Assembly (NCBI RefSeq): GCF_009176975.1
Contig: NZ_WEZG01000010.1
Location: 1-64,000, forward strand
Direction: 5' to 3'
DNA length: 64,000 nt
DNA from: Aureimonas psammosilenae
Lineage (GTDB): Bacteria; Pseudomonadota; Alphaproteobacteria; Rhizobiales; Rhizobiaceae
Both the position numbers and the translations under genes were made by a program. Under the pieces are notes generated by a model. That model had not been told where the DNA came from. It did no database searches and saw only the letters and a program-made list of their open reading frames with translations. Of the stretch, positions 26,773-37,678 are shown piece by piece (the stretch's first letter is position 1; every line of letters starts with the position of its first letter).

Positions 26773-27357
26773 TCAGGCGTTGCGCCGCCCCTCGTTAGCG
26801 ACGCGCGCAGCGATGCTCCGGGCAAAGCCATCCAGCGCGTTCGCGAGTTCCTCGTCCGGTGTTTCGGCGGACAGGCGAAGGCGCGCCGCATCGACCGCGA
26901 GCGGGGTTTGCGGCGACAGGGTGCCGAGCGCCGCGAAGACCGGATTCCAGGCTTCCAGCGCGGCATGGGCCGCTTCCTCTTCGCCATCCGTGGTTGCCGC
27001 CACGGCGACCACCAGACCGCGAAAAGGGTCGGCCGCCTTCGCCCCGTCGCCGCCTGCCTTCGCGATCCAGTCCACTGCATTCTTCGCCAAGGGCGCGAGC
27101 GAGCCGTTGGCGGGTGGGGACACGAGAACCAGCGCATCCTGAAGGGTGAGATGGGCGCAAAGCTTCGCGGCTCTCAGTGGCACGGGGGCGGGCGCTTCCG
27201 TGTCCAGAAGCGGCAGCGGATAATCTTCGAGCGAAACAACGGCGACATCCGCGTTGTCGACCGCGAGGCGGCGGGCGATCTCGAAAGCCAGCACCCCTGA
27301 CGGCGAGCCGGCCTTTGACGTCGCCACCAGAACGAGGATGCGCGAGATGGCCGGCAT
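26773..27357 (-). CDS. NAD(P)H-dependent FMN reductase family protein
   Basis: 194 residues from ATG 27357. Flavodoxin-like start ISRILVLVATSKAGSPSGVLAFEIARRL, then the NADPH-FMN reductase pattern LVLVSPPANGSLAPLAKNAVDWI. It probably reduces FMN, quinones or similar compounds in the cytoplasm. Its ATG shares one base with the TGA of the upstream methyltransferase gene, so the two are coupled. Confidence 0.82.
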   Translation of the reverse strand: MPAISRILVLVATSKAGSPSGVLAFEIARRLAVDNADVAVVSLEDYPLPLLDTEAPAPVPLRAAKLCAHLTLQDALVLVSPPANGSLAPLAKNAVDWIAKAGGDGAKAADPFRGLVVAVAATTDGEEEAAHAALEAWNPVFAALGTLSPQTPLAVDAARLRLSAETPDEELANALDGFARSIAARVANEGRRNA

Positions 27358-27980
27358 CAAGCCGCCATGCGCTCGGCTCCGTCCTGCGAATAGATCCAAA
27401 CGCGGGCCGGGGGGATGTTGTCCCACACGATGGGCGAGGACGACACGCTGAACACGCCGGGCATCGGCTTCACCGGTGCCTTCTGGAGATAGGAAAGCTG
27501 CGTCAGGTTCGCGCCCGGAAGGAGACGGCCGAAATAATCGGAAAAGAGTTTCTGGCGGAGCTCTTGCGGCTGGTTGACGATCGGGATCGCGAAGAGGATC
27601 GCCGCGAACTTCTCGTTCCGCCGGCTCCCAAGCGTCTTATCCAGATCGAAGCCGTCGCCCTGGATGAAGTTCACGCGGGGAAAGCGAGCCTTCAGGGTTT
27701 CGGCGAAACCCGGATCGTATTCGATGGAGGTAATGCGCTCCGGACTAACGCCCTTGTCGAGAAGCGCCTTGGTGACGACGCCGAGGCCGGGCCCGAGTTC
27801 GAGGATCGGGCCGTCGATCTCGGTGGAAGCGCAGGCCGCCATGGTGGCGCAATATCGGGGCGAAGACGGAGCGACGGCGCCGAGCTTCAGGGGATGGCGC
27901 AGCCACGTCGCGAAGAAGCGCAGGCTGTCGGCGACGCCGTTATTGCCTTTGCTCGATGGCGCGTCTTTGCGTGTCGACAT
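27357..27980 (-). CDS. pmtA: Phosphatidylethanolamine N-methyltransferase-like (PmtA) SAM enzyme
   Basis: 207 residues. ILELGPGLGVVTKALL is the SAM motif I of the rhizobial PmtA group, with SIEYDPGFAETLKARFPRVNFIQGDGFDL following; the motif IPIVNQP takes the place of the NLPF-like motif. PmtA makes phosphatidylcholine from phosphatidylethanolamine by three methylations in the inner membrane. It lies downstream of dnaJ, as in many Hyphomicrobiales, and is coupled to the FMN reductase gene. rRNA-dimethylase relatives are the alternative assignment but are longer. Confidence 0.82.
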   Translation of the reverse strand: MSTRKDAPSSKGNNGVADSLRFFATWLRHPLKLGAVAPSSPRYCATMAACASTEIDGPILELGPGLGVVTKALLDKGVSPERITSIEYDPGFAETLKARFPRVNFIQGDGFDLDKTLGSRRNEKFAAILFAIPIVNQPQELRQKLFSDYFGRLLPGANLTQLSYLQKAPVKPMPGVFSVSSSPIVWDNIPPARVWIYSQDGAERMAA

Positions 27981-28094
27981 GCAATCCTCCTCATGCGGGC
28001 GAATCGCCTATAGCACACGCAACAGGCGACGTCGCACCCTGGATGAAGATTGGCGCAAACGGAGGATCGCGACGCTCCGTTTGCGACATCGCCC

Positions 28095-29240
28095 TCAGTT
28101 CTCGCCGAGTCCTTCGAAGAAGCCGCGCATGCGCGAGAAGAAGCCGGTGGACTGCGGGGAATTGTCGGAGGACGAGATTTGCTCGAACTCCTCCAGAAGC
28201 TCACGCTGGCGGCGCGACAGGTTCTGCGGCGTTTCCACGGCAACCTGAATGAAAAGGTCGCCGACCTGCGACGAGCGCAGCACCGGCATGCCCTTGGCCT
28301 TCACCCGGAATTCCTTGCCGGTCTGCGTGCCTTCCGGCACCTTCACGCGGGTCGTCACGCCGTCGAGCGTCTGCACCTCAAAGCCGCCGCCGAGCGCGGC
28401 GGTGGTCATGGAGATCGGCACGCGGCAATGAAGGTCCGCCCCGTCGCGCAGGAAAAATTCGTGCGGCCGGATCGACAGGAAGATGTAGAGATCGCCCGCC
28501 GGCCCCCCACGCAGGCCCGCTTCGCCTTCGCCGGCGAGGCGAATGCGCGTGCCGTCCTCGATGCCGGCCGGGATGTTGACGCCGAGCTTGCGCTCTTCCG
28601 GCAGCCGGCCCTCGCCATGACATTTCGTGCACGGATCGGCGACGATCTCGCCGCGGCCCTGACAGGTCGGGCAGGTGCGCTCGATGGCGAAGAAGCCTTG
28701 GGCGGCGCGCACGCGGCCCTGGCCGGCGCAAGTCGGGCAGGTCTTGGCGCCCGAGCCCGGACGCGCCCCGGTGCCGGTGCAGACATCGCACTGAATGGTG
28801 GTCGGCACGGAAATCTCGGCGGTCTTGCCGGCGAAGGCCTCTTCGAGGCTGACTTCCATGTTGTAGCGAAGATCGGAACCGCGCTCGCGGCCGCTGGCGC
28901 CCCCGGAGCGCGCGCCGCCGCGCCGCTGGCCCATCATCTCGCCGAAGATGTCGTCGAATACATCGGCCATGGAAGACGCGAAATCGCCCCGGAACCCGGC
29001 GCCGCCCCCGCCGTTCTGGAAGGCCTGATGGCCGAACCGGTCGTAGGCCGCGCGCTTCTGCGGGTCCTTCAGGATCTCATAGGCCTCGCCGACTTCCTTG
29101 AAGCGCGCCTCGGCGGATGCGTTTCCTGGATTGCGGTCGGGATGGAACTCCATCGCAAGCTTGCGATAGGCGGTCTTCAGGACCTTGTCGTCGGCGGTTC
29201 TCACCACACCGAGGACTTCGTAATAATCGGCCTTTACCAA
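28095..29240 (-). CDS. dnaJ: Chaperone protein DnaJ
   Basis: 381 residues. J domain at the start ([39 protein letters not shown] present), G/F-rich linker, then four zinc motifs [24 protein letters not shown] and CTKCHGEG, and C-terminal substrate-binding domains. It delivers clients to DnaK and stimulates its ATPase. No ATG is available at the conserved start; I use TTG at 29240 (TTG-GTA-AAG-GCC), which matches the family N-terminus ([11 protein letters not shown]). In contrast to the usual dnaK-dnaJ order, three genes separate it from dnaK. Confidence 0.95.
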   Translation of the reverse strand: MVKADYYEVLGVVRTADDKVLKTAYRKLAMEFHPDRNPGNASAEARFKEVGEAYEILKDPQKRAAYDRFGHQAFQNGGGGAGFRGDFASSMADVFDDIFGEMMGQRRGGARSGGASGRERGSDLRYNMEVSLEEAFAGKTAEISVPTTIQCDVCTGTGARPGSGAKTCPTCAGQGRVRAAQGFFAIERTCPTCQGRGEIVADPCTKCHGEGRLPEERKLGVNIPAGIEDGTRIRLAGEGEAGLRGGPAGDLYIFLSIRPHEFFLRDGADLHCRVPISMTTAALGGGFEVQTLDGVTTRVKVPEGTQTGKEFRVKAKGMPVLRSSQVGDLFIQVAVETPQNLSRRQRELLEEFEQISSSDNSPQSTGFFSRMRGFFEGLGEN

Positions 29241-29440
29241 GATGGGTCCGTCCGTTGGTTCCGGGATATCCAAGCGAAGAGCATCTTCGGCTTTGCCGAA
29301 AAGCTCTAAAGCGGGGCACCGGGCTTGACGAGAGCCCTTTGCCCCGCGCTCGCCGCAATGTGGGAATGGCGTGGCGCGGTTACCATAGGATGGTTCCAAA
29401 GCAAATCGCCGCGCGAAATGGAGGCACGGCTTTCGCGAGG

Positions 29441-29803
29441 CTACCGCGCGTTCGGCCGATAAACGCGGATGCGGTGCCCATCCGGATCGTTCGCCACGAA
29501 GCTGCGCCCGAAATCGAGGTCTGCCGGCGGTTGGGCGATGGGGACCCCGCGCGCCGAACAGTCGGCATGGACCGCCTCGACATCCTCTGCAAGGATGGCG
29601 AGTTCCGCTCCGCCACCGGTCGCCTGCGCCGGGGGCTCGACCGTGTGACGGGACCAAAGGCCGAGCCGCAGCCAGTTCGACAAACGGAACATCGCAAAGG
29701 TCGGCGATTGCTCGACCGGCTCCTCCCGCAGGAGGTTGCGATAGAACCGAGCGCTCGCGGCGGGATCGTTGACGTAGAGGATGAGAAGGGCGGTTTCGAA
29801 CAT
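29441..29803 (-). CDS. VOC family (glyoxalase/bleomycin resistance-like) protein
   Basis: 120 residues, one VOC module pair: [20 protein letters not shown] and [20 protein letters not shown] proteins bind a metal and act in small-molecule isomerisation, dioxygenation or antibiotic sequestration; the substrate cannot be seen. It is preceded on the same strand by a WYL-type regulator gene, and the two may form a unit (YafY-type regulator plus VOC is a common pairing). Confidence 0.85.
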   Translation of the reverse strand: MFETALLILYVNDPAASARFYRNLLREEPVEQSPTFAMFRLSNWLRLGLWSRHTVEPPAQATGGGAELAILAEDVEAVHADCSARGVPIAQPPADLDFGRSFVANDPDGHRIRVYRPNAR

Positions 29804-29882
29804 CGGGGTCTGTCTCCGTTGAGATGCCCCTCTTCCGTAAGGCCTCCGAGTGCCAGATTCCGGCAGCAGCGGACGGCAGCCT

Positions 29883-30563
29883 TCATACGTCGATGCCTTC
29901 CTGCGCCCGCCATTCGGCTAGAAGCACGCGGCGACGTCTCGGATAGCGCTCGCCCAGAACCCCCGCATCCGCGATCCGGTCGAGCCGGAAATGGCGGAAG
30001 TCGCCTCTGAGCTCGCACCAGGCCGCCAGAACCTCGGACCCGGCGAAGAAGCCGACCACGATCGGCCAGACGACACGGATGGAGACTGCATCTTTCTTGT
30101 CCGTGTAATGCAGCCGAAGTTTCGTTTCCTCGCGCATGGCCCGCCGAACAGCACCGAGATGGGGGGCTTCCGAAGCTTCCGCCGGGCCGGCGCGAAGGCC
30201 GTTCGATGCCACCTCGTCCCAACGCTCCTCCGGCAGAACCGCCTCGATCTTGGCAAGGGCTTTCGTCGCGGCTTCTTCCAGATCCGGATCGCCCCGCTTC
30301 ATCACGAGGCGCAGGCCAAGGATGAGCGCATCCAGCTCGTCGTCGCCGAACATCAGCGGGGGAAGAGTGAAGCCGGGTTTGAGGGCGTAACCAAAGCCCG
30401 CCTCGCCCTCGATCACCGCGCCCTGGCCGCGCAGCGTGTCGATGTCGCGATAGATCGTGCGGAGCGACACGCCCGTTTCCTCCGCAAGCCGTGCGGCCGT
30501 CACCGGCCGGCGAAACCCTCGCAGGACTTGCAGAAGATCGAGAATACGGCTGGCTCGCGACAT
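29883..30563 (-). CDS. YafY/DeoR-type HTH regulator with WYL domain
   Basis: 226 residues. N-terminal HTH_11: RILDLLQVLRGFRRPVTAARLAEETGVSLRTIYRDIDTLRGQGA, then the WYL region (LRLHYTDKKDAVSIRVVWPIVVGFFAGSEVLAAWCELRGDFRHFRLDRI). The WYL Trp-Tyr-Leu triad is read here as VWP...AAWC, typical of the YafY subgroup. It is a transcription factor probably sensing a nucleic acid or small ligand. A candidate target is the VOC gene immediately downstream. Confidence 0.88.
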   Translation of the reverse strand: MSRASRILDLLQVLRGFRRPVTAARLAEETGVSLRTIYRDIDTLRGQGAVIEGEAGFGYALKPGFTLPPLMFGDDELDALILGLRLVMKRGDPDLEEAATKALAKIEAVLPEERWDEVASNGLRAGPAEASEAPHLGAVRRAMREETKLRLHYTDKKDAVSIRVVWPIVVGFFAGSEVLAAWCELRGDFRHFRLDRIADAGVLGERYPRRRRVLLAEWRAQEGIDV

Positions 30564-30604
30564 CGCCGCTTCATAGCCGAAGGCCCCGGCATTGTCGCGC
30601 CGGC

Positions 30605-31084
30605 TTAGTCCGACAATACCTCTTCGGGAGGAATGGGATCGGGCGCACCGTTCAACAGGTAGTCTCTAACGATCGCATCGAGGGACAATGGCGTCAGCGG
30701 CTCCCTGGCGCTTCCAAGCTCATTGAGAGGCCACCAGCGTAACGTTTGAACGTAGGCACCTTCCTGAAGGTCGAGCATCCTGGGTTCGAACCAGTCCGTT
30801 TCGACAATGCGATATTCTTCGCGTTGGGAAATGCGTCGTCCATTCCAATCGAAAATGTGATGCCTTCGCCAGACGATCGGGCCGATCTCGACGTTCTTGA
30901 GGCTTAATTCCTCGAACAGCTCGCGGCGCAGACCTGTCTCTGCTTCTTCGCCCTGTTCGATGCCTCCGCCGGGAGCGATCCAGAAGCTTCGACCGTCCGG
31001 ACTTCGGATCTGCAGCAGCAGGATGGCTTTGTTCTCGTAGAGAAGCAGAGCGCGAACCGCCCGGCGTTCGACAACCTCTCGCAT
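30605..31084 (-). CDS. NUDIX hydrolase
   Basis: 159 residues from ATG 31084. The Nudix box reads GGGIEQGEEAETGLRRELFEEL (G-x5-E-x7-RE-xx-EE). N-terminal RRAVRALLLYENKAILLLQ is the typical first strand pair. It hydrolyses a nucleoside diphosphate linked to another moiety; the substrate is unknown. An earlier start at 31147 is open but less conserved. It lies downstream of the dnaK terminator on the same strand. Confidence 0.88.
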   Translation of the reverse strand: MREVVERRAVRALLLYENKAILLLQIRSPDGRSFWIAPGGGIEQGEEAETGLRRELFEELSLKNVEIGPIVWRRHHIFDWNGRRISQREEYRIVETDWFEPRMLDLQEGAYVQTLRWWPLNELGSAREPLTPLSLDAIVRDYLLNGAPDPIPPEEVLSD

Positions 31085-31201
31085 AGAGCATCCATTCTGG
31101 CTAAAGCTCCGGTTTTCGAAGCGATCCTTCAGAAAGCCGGGAGGCAAAGACCGTCAATCGGGGCCTTGGAGACTAGGCTTCCAACCAGGAATTATACATG
31201 A

Positions 31202-31233
31202 AAAAGCCCCGGCGATGGCTCGCCGGGGCTTTT
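31202..31233 (-). terminator. Intrinsic terminator of dnaK
   Basis: Perfect 14-bp inverted repeat AAAAGCCCCGGCGA / TCGCCGGGGCTTTT with a 4-base loop. It has A and T runs on both sides, so it works for transcription from dnaK. Confidence 0.93.
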
Positions 31234-31258
31234 GGTTCCGATTGAAGCTCGAAGCCGA

Positions 31259-33175
<1,917 letters not shown>

Positions 33176-33310
33176 GAAAACTCTCCTTGTTAGCAGGTCG
33201 CCCGGACCCTCATCGAGGCGTTCCGAAGGGGCGGCCCCTTGGGTTGTCTGAGTGTTGAAGTCCGGCGGGGGATCGGCCGGGAAAGGCCGGCCTCACCGAG
33301 GCTGCGGGGT

Positions 33311-33339
33311 ATATATGAAGGGGCCTTTTGCCGCGCAAG
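33311..33339 (-). promoter_or_regulatory. Possible heat-shock (RpoH-type) promoter of dnaK
   Basis: On the minus strand CTTG (33339-33336) is followed after about 18 bases by CATATAT (near 33317-33311), close to the alphaproteobacterial RpoH pattern CTTG-N17/18-CYTATnT, with one mismatch. It lies about 135 bases upstream of the dnaK ATG. Judged by eye only. Confidence 0.4.
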
Positions 33340-33373
33340 CCGCTCGCGCAAAACGAATTCCGCTGTTGGACGG

Positions 33374-33880
33374 CTAACGCGGGGCCGTGTCGTTCAAGCC
33401 CGTCAGATAGGGATTGGCGGCCCATTCCGCCACCTGGAGCCGATCGGCGGCGGCTCTGGCGAAACGCAGGGTCATGGCCTTGCGCGTCGGGGCGGGCAAA
33501 CGGTGCTCCGGGGCTTCGCGCAGGATCTCCGCGCCGTAGCCGTCCGACAGGATCAGTCCGCAATCTTCGGGAAAGATTTCGGCCGGCACGCCCGGATGGG
33601 TCGCGAAATAAAGGCGGTCGCAATGAAGGCGGTAGATCGGCCATTTCCGGTCCACCCGGAAATCCTCGATGGAGGATTTGATCTCCACGATCACCACGTC
33701 GCCCTTCTCGGTGAGGCCGACGAGATCGGCGCGCCGGCCGGAATCGAGGGAAAGTTCGGGCAGGAGCGAAACGCGCGAGGCACCCATCAGGCGCTGCACG
33801 CCGCGCCGCACCAGCATGGCGCGCTCGGACTGGCGGCCGTCAACCAGAAGGTCGAGAAGGTGGGGGGAGACGATCGGCAT
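33374..33880 (-). CDS. MmcB family DNA repair protein
   Basis: 168 residues of the MmcB/DUF1052 family: VRRGVQRLMGASRVSLLPELSLDSGRRADLVGLTEKGDVVIVEIKSSIEDFRVDRKWPIYRLHCDRLYFAT. The E..D..D..EIKSS order is that of a PD-(D/E)XK nuclease-like fold. In Caulobacter, MmcB acts in translesion or damage repair with ImuABC. It lies upstream of dnaK on the same strand with a separate promoter region between them. Confidence 0.88.
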   Translation of the reverse strand: MPIVSPHLLDLLVDGRQSERAMLVRRGVQRLMGASRVSLLPELSLDSGRRADLVGLTEKGDVVIVEIKSSIEDFRVDRKWPIYRLHCDRLYFATHPGVPAEIFPEDCGLILSDGYGAEILREAPEHRLPAPTRKAMTLRFARAAADRLQVAEWAANPYLTGLNDTAPR

Positions 33881-33931
33881 GAAACAAATCGTAAACGCCG
33901 AAGGGGAGGGGCGGCAAGCGGCCAGAATGAC

Positions 33932-34306
33932 TCAGGCAGATGGAGCGAGGCGCTGCATGAGTTCGATCCGATTGCCGAACGGATCGGATACGTAACGACG
34001 GTCGTATCCTTCCAACGGTTGATCGAAGGCGATGGCGTATCCCGCTGCTTCGAGCGTCGCGGCCGCCACCCCCAGATCATCAACGAGAAAAGCCGGATGC
34101 GCCTTCCGAGCCGGCTGAAAATCCTCTTCCACGCCGAGATGAACGCGAACCTCGCCTCGCTCGAACCAGCAGCCACCGCGCCCGATCAGATTGTCAGGCT
34201 TGCGTCGCTCTGACAGGCCGAGGAGGTCGGAATAAAAGGCGCGGGCATCCTTCTCCCGATTTGGCGGCATGGCGAGTTGGATATGGTCAAGAGCAAGAAT
34301 GGTCAC
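33932..34306 (-). CDS. VOC family protein
   Basis: 124 residues with the two beta-alpha-beta VOC modules (ILALDHIQLAMPPNREKDARAFYSDLLGL; AFLVDDLGVAAATLEAAGY; YVSDPFGNRIELMQRL) and His/Glu residues at usual metal positions. The substrate is unknown. It is unrelated in detail to the other VOC gene at 29441. It sits 8 bases from the end of the CueR-like gene, on the same strand. Confidence 0.85.
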   Translation of the reverse strand: MTILALDHIQLAMPPNREKDARAFYSDLLGLSERRKPDNLIGRGGCWFERGEVRVHLGVEEDFQPARKAHPAFLVDDLGVAAATLEAAGYAIAFDQPLEGYDRRYVSDPFGNRIELMQRLAPSA

Positions 34307-34313
34307 GGTCCAC

Positions 34314-34733
34314 TCAGACCCGTTTCTCCGCTTGCGAAAGCAGCGTGGCGCTTCCGGCGATCTCTTCGAGGATCGGGCAATCGGGGCCGTCGCCGCCGGG
34401 GCATTGCTCGGCCAGAACCCCGAGCGCGCGCTTCAAGGACTGGAGTTCCTCGATCTTGCGGTCGATCTCGGCGATGCGCCCGCTCGCCATGGCCCTGACA
34501 TCGCCCGAATGGCGCTTCTCGTCGCCGTAAAGCGCCAGGAGCTTGCGCGCTTCCTCGATGGAAAAGCCGAGCGAGCGCGAACGCTGGAGAAAGCGCAGGA
34601 GATGAACGTCGCGCTCGCGATAATCGCGATAGCCGTTTTGCGCCCTCGAGGGCCGGATGAGACCGACTTCCTCGTAATAGCGGATGGTCTTGGGCGGCAG
34701 TCCCGAACGCCGCGACGCTTCACCGATATTCAT
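34314..34733 (-). CDS. cueR: MerR family regulator, CueR-like (Cu(I) responsive)
   Basis: 139 residues from ATG 34733. N-terminal winged HTH MNIGEASRRSGLPPKTIRYYEEVGLIRPSRAQNGYRDY, then a dimerisation helix, then the metal loop CPGGDGPDC (C-x7-C), the CueR signature of coinage-metal sensing. No copper exporter gene lies beside it, so its target is elsewhere in the genome; the copper-type cargo beyond 37 kb is not contiguous. Gene name by family only. Confidence 0.85.
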   Translation of the reverse strand: MNIGEASRRSGLPPKTIRYYEEVGLIRPSRAQNGYRDYRERDVHLLRFLQRSRSLGFSIEEARKLLALYGDEKRHSGDVRAMASGRIAEIDRKIEELQSLKRALGVLAEQCPGGDGPDCPILEEIAGSATLLSQAEKRV

Positions 34734-34978
34734 CGGACGTCCTCGTTGTCGTGTCGACCGGCTGGTCCGTGTTGGAGACACGGGAAATGTGCGGCCCCGC
34801 CCCCCGGTCAACTGTGACAGGAGGGCAACAAGGATTTTATTAACCATATTGCGCTGCAATAGCGGCGTTGCCAGGGCTCGCGGCAGGACATATTCAGGCT
34901 GACAAGGCCTTCGTCCGGATGTCGCGCGCTCGCGCGGCGCTTAAGGCCGATAAAATCATACGACCGGATCGGGCGATC

Positions 34979-35779
34979 ATGCTGATGTCTCGGAAATTCC
35001 TTGCGGCAAGCTTGGCGCTTGTTGCGATAGCCCTTTCATCGGGCTGCATGTCCACCACCGAGAAGCCGAAGCTGACGGCTGACGCGACGGCCGCCGTCGC
35101 CCGCATCACCGCCTATGCCGCGCCCACGGCCTATGAGGACCGCACCTTCGGCGCGGCGCCGGCGGAGTCCTATGCGTCGCTGGACGACGACGGCTTCCAC
35201 CTGCCGGCCATCCCCGCTTCCAAGATCGACCCGAAGTTCCTGCGCCAGCGCGTCGTCTACGATGCCGGCGGCTACGAGGAAGGCACGGTCGTCGTGGATA
35301 CCCCGCACCGCTTTCTTTACGTGATCGAGCGCGGCGGCACCGCCATGCGCTACGGCATCGGCGTCGGCAAGGACGGCTTCTCCTGGGCCGGCGAGGCCAA
35401 GATCGGCGACAAGCAGCATTGGCCGCGCTGGTTCCCGCCGATGGAGATGATCGATCGCCGCAAGGACCTCGAGAAGTTCCGCGATGGCAAGGGCATGGAC
35501 CCGGGCCCGTCGAACCCGCTCGGCTCGCGCGCTCTCTACCTGCACCAGAACGGCCGCGACACGCTTTACCGTCTCCATGGCACGCCGGAATGGCAGTCCA
35601 TCGGCAAGGCGGCTTCGTCGGGCTGCATCCGCCTGATGAACCAGGACATCATCGACCTTTACGAGCGCGTGCCGCTGGAAGCCCGCGTCGTGGTGCTTCA
35701 GGGCGCCGAGCGCATGGTCGCGCCGAAGCCCGTCAAGACGCGCAAGATCGCGTCGAACACGACCAAGAAGGAGGGCTGA
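34979..35779 (+). CDS. L,D-transpeptidase (YkuD domain)
   Basis: 266 residues from ATG 34979. A lipoprotein-like N-terminus (FLAASLALVAIALSSGC) suggests export and anchoring. The YkuD domain has VVVDTPHRFLYVIE, LYRLHGTPEW and the catalytic motif SSGCIRLMNQDIIDLYERV (Cys nucleophile, His upstream). It cross-links peptidoglycan 3-3 or attaches proteins to it in the periplasm. The gene ends in a strong terminator. Confidence 0.92.
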   Translation: MLMSRKFLAASLALVAIALSSGCMSTTEKPKLTADATAAVARITAYAAPTAYEDRTFGAAPAESYASLDDDGFHLPAIPASKIDPKFLRQRVVYDAGGYEEGTVVVDTPHRFLYVIERGGTAMRYGIGVGKDGFSWAGEAKIGDKQHWPRWFPPMEMIDRRKDLEKFRDGKGMDPGPSNPLGSRALYLHQNGRDTLYRLHGTPEWQSIGKAASSGCIRLMNQDIIDLYERVPLEARVVVLQGAERMVAPKPVKTRKIASNTTKKEG

Positions 35780-35870
35780 GGCCCTTCCAGGCTCGGCTTC
35801 GCGCCGGGCTCTCAAGTTCATGGAGCGGGGGACCGCTCGGGAGAATGGATGGTTTCCTTCCATCTCCAAG

Positions 35871-35905
35871 GGCCGGATGCTTCGGGGGAAGCGTCCGGCC
35901 TTTTC
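35871..35905 (+). terminator. Intrinsic terminator after L,D-transpeptidase
   Basis: GGCCGGATGCTTC pairs with GAAGCGTCCGGCC (one mismatch) around GGGG, followed by TTTTCTTTTT. Confidence 0.9.
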
Positions 35906-35919
35906 TTTTTGAAGCCCGC

Positions 35920-36237
35920 TCAATGATGGGCTTGGTTCTCGGCGTTGCGCTTGCGCGTTGCGGCAGCCTTCTTCGCCGAGGCCGAACGGTCCGCTGCCGA
36001 CCGATTGGCGGAGGCCTCGCCGCCGAGCTTGCCGCCGCGCTTGGAAGACTCGTTGTTGTCGGGATGCCCGCGTCCCGAGCCCGATTTGTTGCCGCCGCCG
36101 GACTGCTTGTTGACCGTCGCCCAGGCCCGCCGTTCGGCCTCCTTTTCGGGCACGCCCCGGCTCTCGTAGCCTTCCTCGATATGCGCGGCCTCGCGCTTCT
36201 GCTTGTCGGTGTATTTGCTCTTGTCGCCCTGGGGCAT
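35920..36237 (-). CDS. Small basic 'plasmid stabilisation'-type protein
   Basis: 105 residues, highly charged: MPQGDKSKYTDKQKREAAHIEEGYESRG then ERRAWATVNKQSGGGNKSGSG and a Lys/Ala/Arg-rich tail. It is widespread in Hyphomicrobiales and often labelled a plasmid stabilisation protein, without functional evidence I can verify. The basic tail could contact DNA. It converges with the terminator of the preceding gene. Confidence 0.75.
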   Translation of the reverse strand: MPQGDKSKYTDKQKREAAHIEEGYESRGVPEKEAERRAWATVNKQSGGGNKSGSGRGHPDNNESSKRGGKLGGEASANRSAADRSASAKKAAATRKRNAENQAHH

Positions 36238-36414
36238 GACCGCCTCCTGCTATCGTCTTTGCTCGATCACCCAACGCCGGGTGGGGGCCGAGGGTTCGAA
36301 GCGCGGCAGGGTGTGTCCGTTCGATGAATGTTCTTGTGGTCCGTCATCCGCTTCGCTAGTTTTCGCCATGCACGTCCGGCTTGTGTTCGCCGGCGAAGGA
36401 GTGGGGCGTCTTCG

Positions 36415-37077
36415 ATGGTGTCGCGGGTGAGGACGGTCGCGTTCCAGGGCGTCGAGGCGATTCCGGTCGATGTTCAGGTGATGGTCGCGCCCGGCAAGAT
36501 GGGGATGCAGATCGTCGGCCTCGGCGACAAGGCGGTGGCGGAAAGCCGGGAGCGCGTCCAGGCGGCGCTCCACGCATCCGGCCTGTCCATGCCGCCGAAG
36601 AAGGTGACGGTGAACCTTGCCCCCGCCGACCTGCCGAAGGAAGGCTCGCACTACGATCTCCCCATCGCGCTCGCGCTGATGGCGGCGCTCGGCGCGGTGC
36701 CGGGCGAAGCGCTGGCCGGTTTCGCGGTGGTCGGCGAACTCTCGCTCGACGGCACGGTGGCGCCCGTTTCCGGCGTTCTACCGGCGGCGATGGCGGCCAA
36801 TGCCGCCGGCCTCGGGTTGATCTGCCCGGCGGCTTGCGGCCCGGAAGCGGCCTGGGCCAGCGGTGAGATGGCGATTCTCGCGCCCCGCAGCCTGATCCAG
36901 ATGGCCAATCATTTTCGCGGCACGCAAATCATGAGCCGGCCCGAGCCCGCGATCCGGATCGCCGGCGAGGCGCTGCCCGATCTCGCCGACATCAAGGGCC
37001 AGGGAACGGCCAAGCGCGCGCTGGAAGTCGCGGCTGCCGGCGGGCACAATCTTCTGAGGGTGTGCTACATTAATTGA
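36415..37077 (+). pseudogene. yifB: YifB-type Mg-chelatase/ComM AAA+ ATPase, truncated by insertion
   Basis: 220 residues of about 510 expected. The N-terminal domain is intact: VSRVRTVAFQGVEAIPVDVQVMVAPG, GLGDKAVAESRERVQAAL, PADLPKEGSHYDLPIALAL, GELSLDGTVAPVSGVLPAA, and DIKGQGTAKRALEVAAAGGHNLL. Normally this continues MVGPPGSGKS (Walker A). Here it reads RVCYIN and stops at 37077. The ATPase half is missing, so it is inactive as an ATPase. The break coincides with a 20-bp direct repeat found again at 53904, which marks it as an integration junction. Confidence 0.92.
37054..37073 (+). repeat. Left copy of an attachment-like direct repeat in yifB
   Basis: ctgagggtgtgctacattaa at 37054-37073 matches ctgatggtgtgcgacattaa at 53904-53923 at 18 of 20 bases in the same orientation. 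Its first bases are yifB coding sequence (the LLM codons). Direct rather than inverted orientation favours site-specific recombination over transposon ends. Confidence 0.7.
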
Positions 37078-37276
37078 CACGTATACACCGACCCCGACCG
37101 ACCCAAGCTCGCCGTTCGACGGGGTTCACTAGAAACCCGAAAGCGGCCGTTCCGCAGTCTGAGTTACTAAACCCCGATCGCCACGCCCCCAGCGCACCGA
37201 AGGGCACGACCAGCCACGGCGGCGCCTTCCAGATTGTGAGCAGAACGAAGCACGTCGGGGCGAGAGCAAACGAGAT

Positions 37277-37549
37277 GACATGGCAAGGCAGAAGCGCCTG
37301 CTCGGCGTCTTGGAGGCGGTCGAATCCTGCCACACGGCCAGGATCGGCGGCTACGTGATTGAAGGGCACGTGCCCATGGATGGCGTCGACAGGCTCATGT
37401 CGACAGGCCGAGGGTTGCGGGCATCGCGGCACCGGGCATGCCAGCGGGATCGCCCGGCATGGCAAGACCCGAAGGCCCGGTCCGACGTCCTGTCGTTCGG
37501 AGACGTGTCGACCGCCCCCGGGGTCTTCTACCGCGCTGGACGGGAGTGA
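37277..37549 (+). pseudogene. DUF411 family metal-binding protein, frameshifted and 5'-truncated
   Basis: The sequence encodes VESCHTARIGGYVIEGHVPMDGVDRLM in one frame, GIAAPGMPAGSPGM in another and DVLSFGDVSTAPGVFYRAGRE in the first again; these are the consecutive C-terminal parts of DUF411 (SCHTA..GGYVIEGHVP, APGMPxGSPGM). The N-terminal CGCC metal site is not found. At least two compensating indels are needed, so the gene is dead. DUF411 usually accompanies copper-resistance genes, and the genes that follow are of that kind. Confidence 0.75.
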
Positions 37550-37678
37550 GACCCGATGGCCCCACCGGAGACACGCATACGGCCACTCCTGGGTCGTCGT
37601 TCCTCGCACCTCGTGCCGATCGAATGGAACTCCTTCCGCCGCCGCCTGTTCTCGACGGATCGGAAGTCGGAACGTCCC

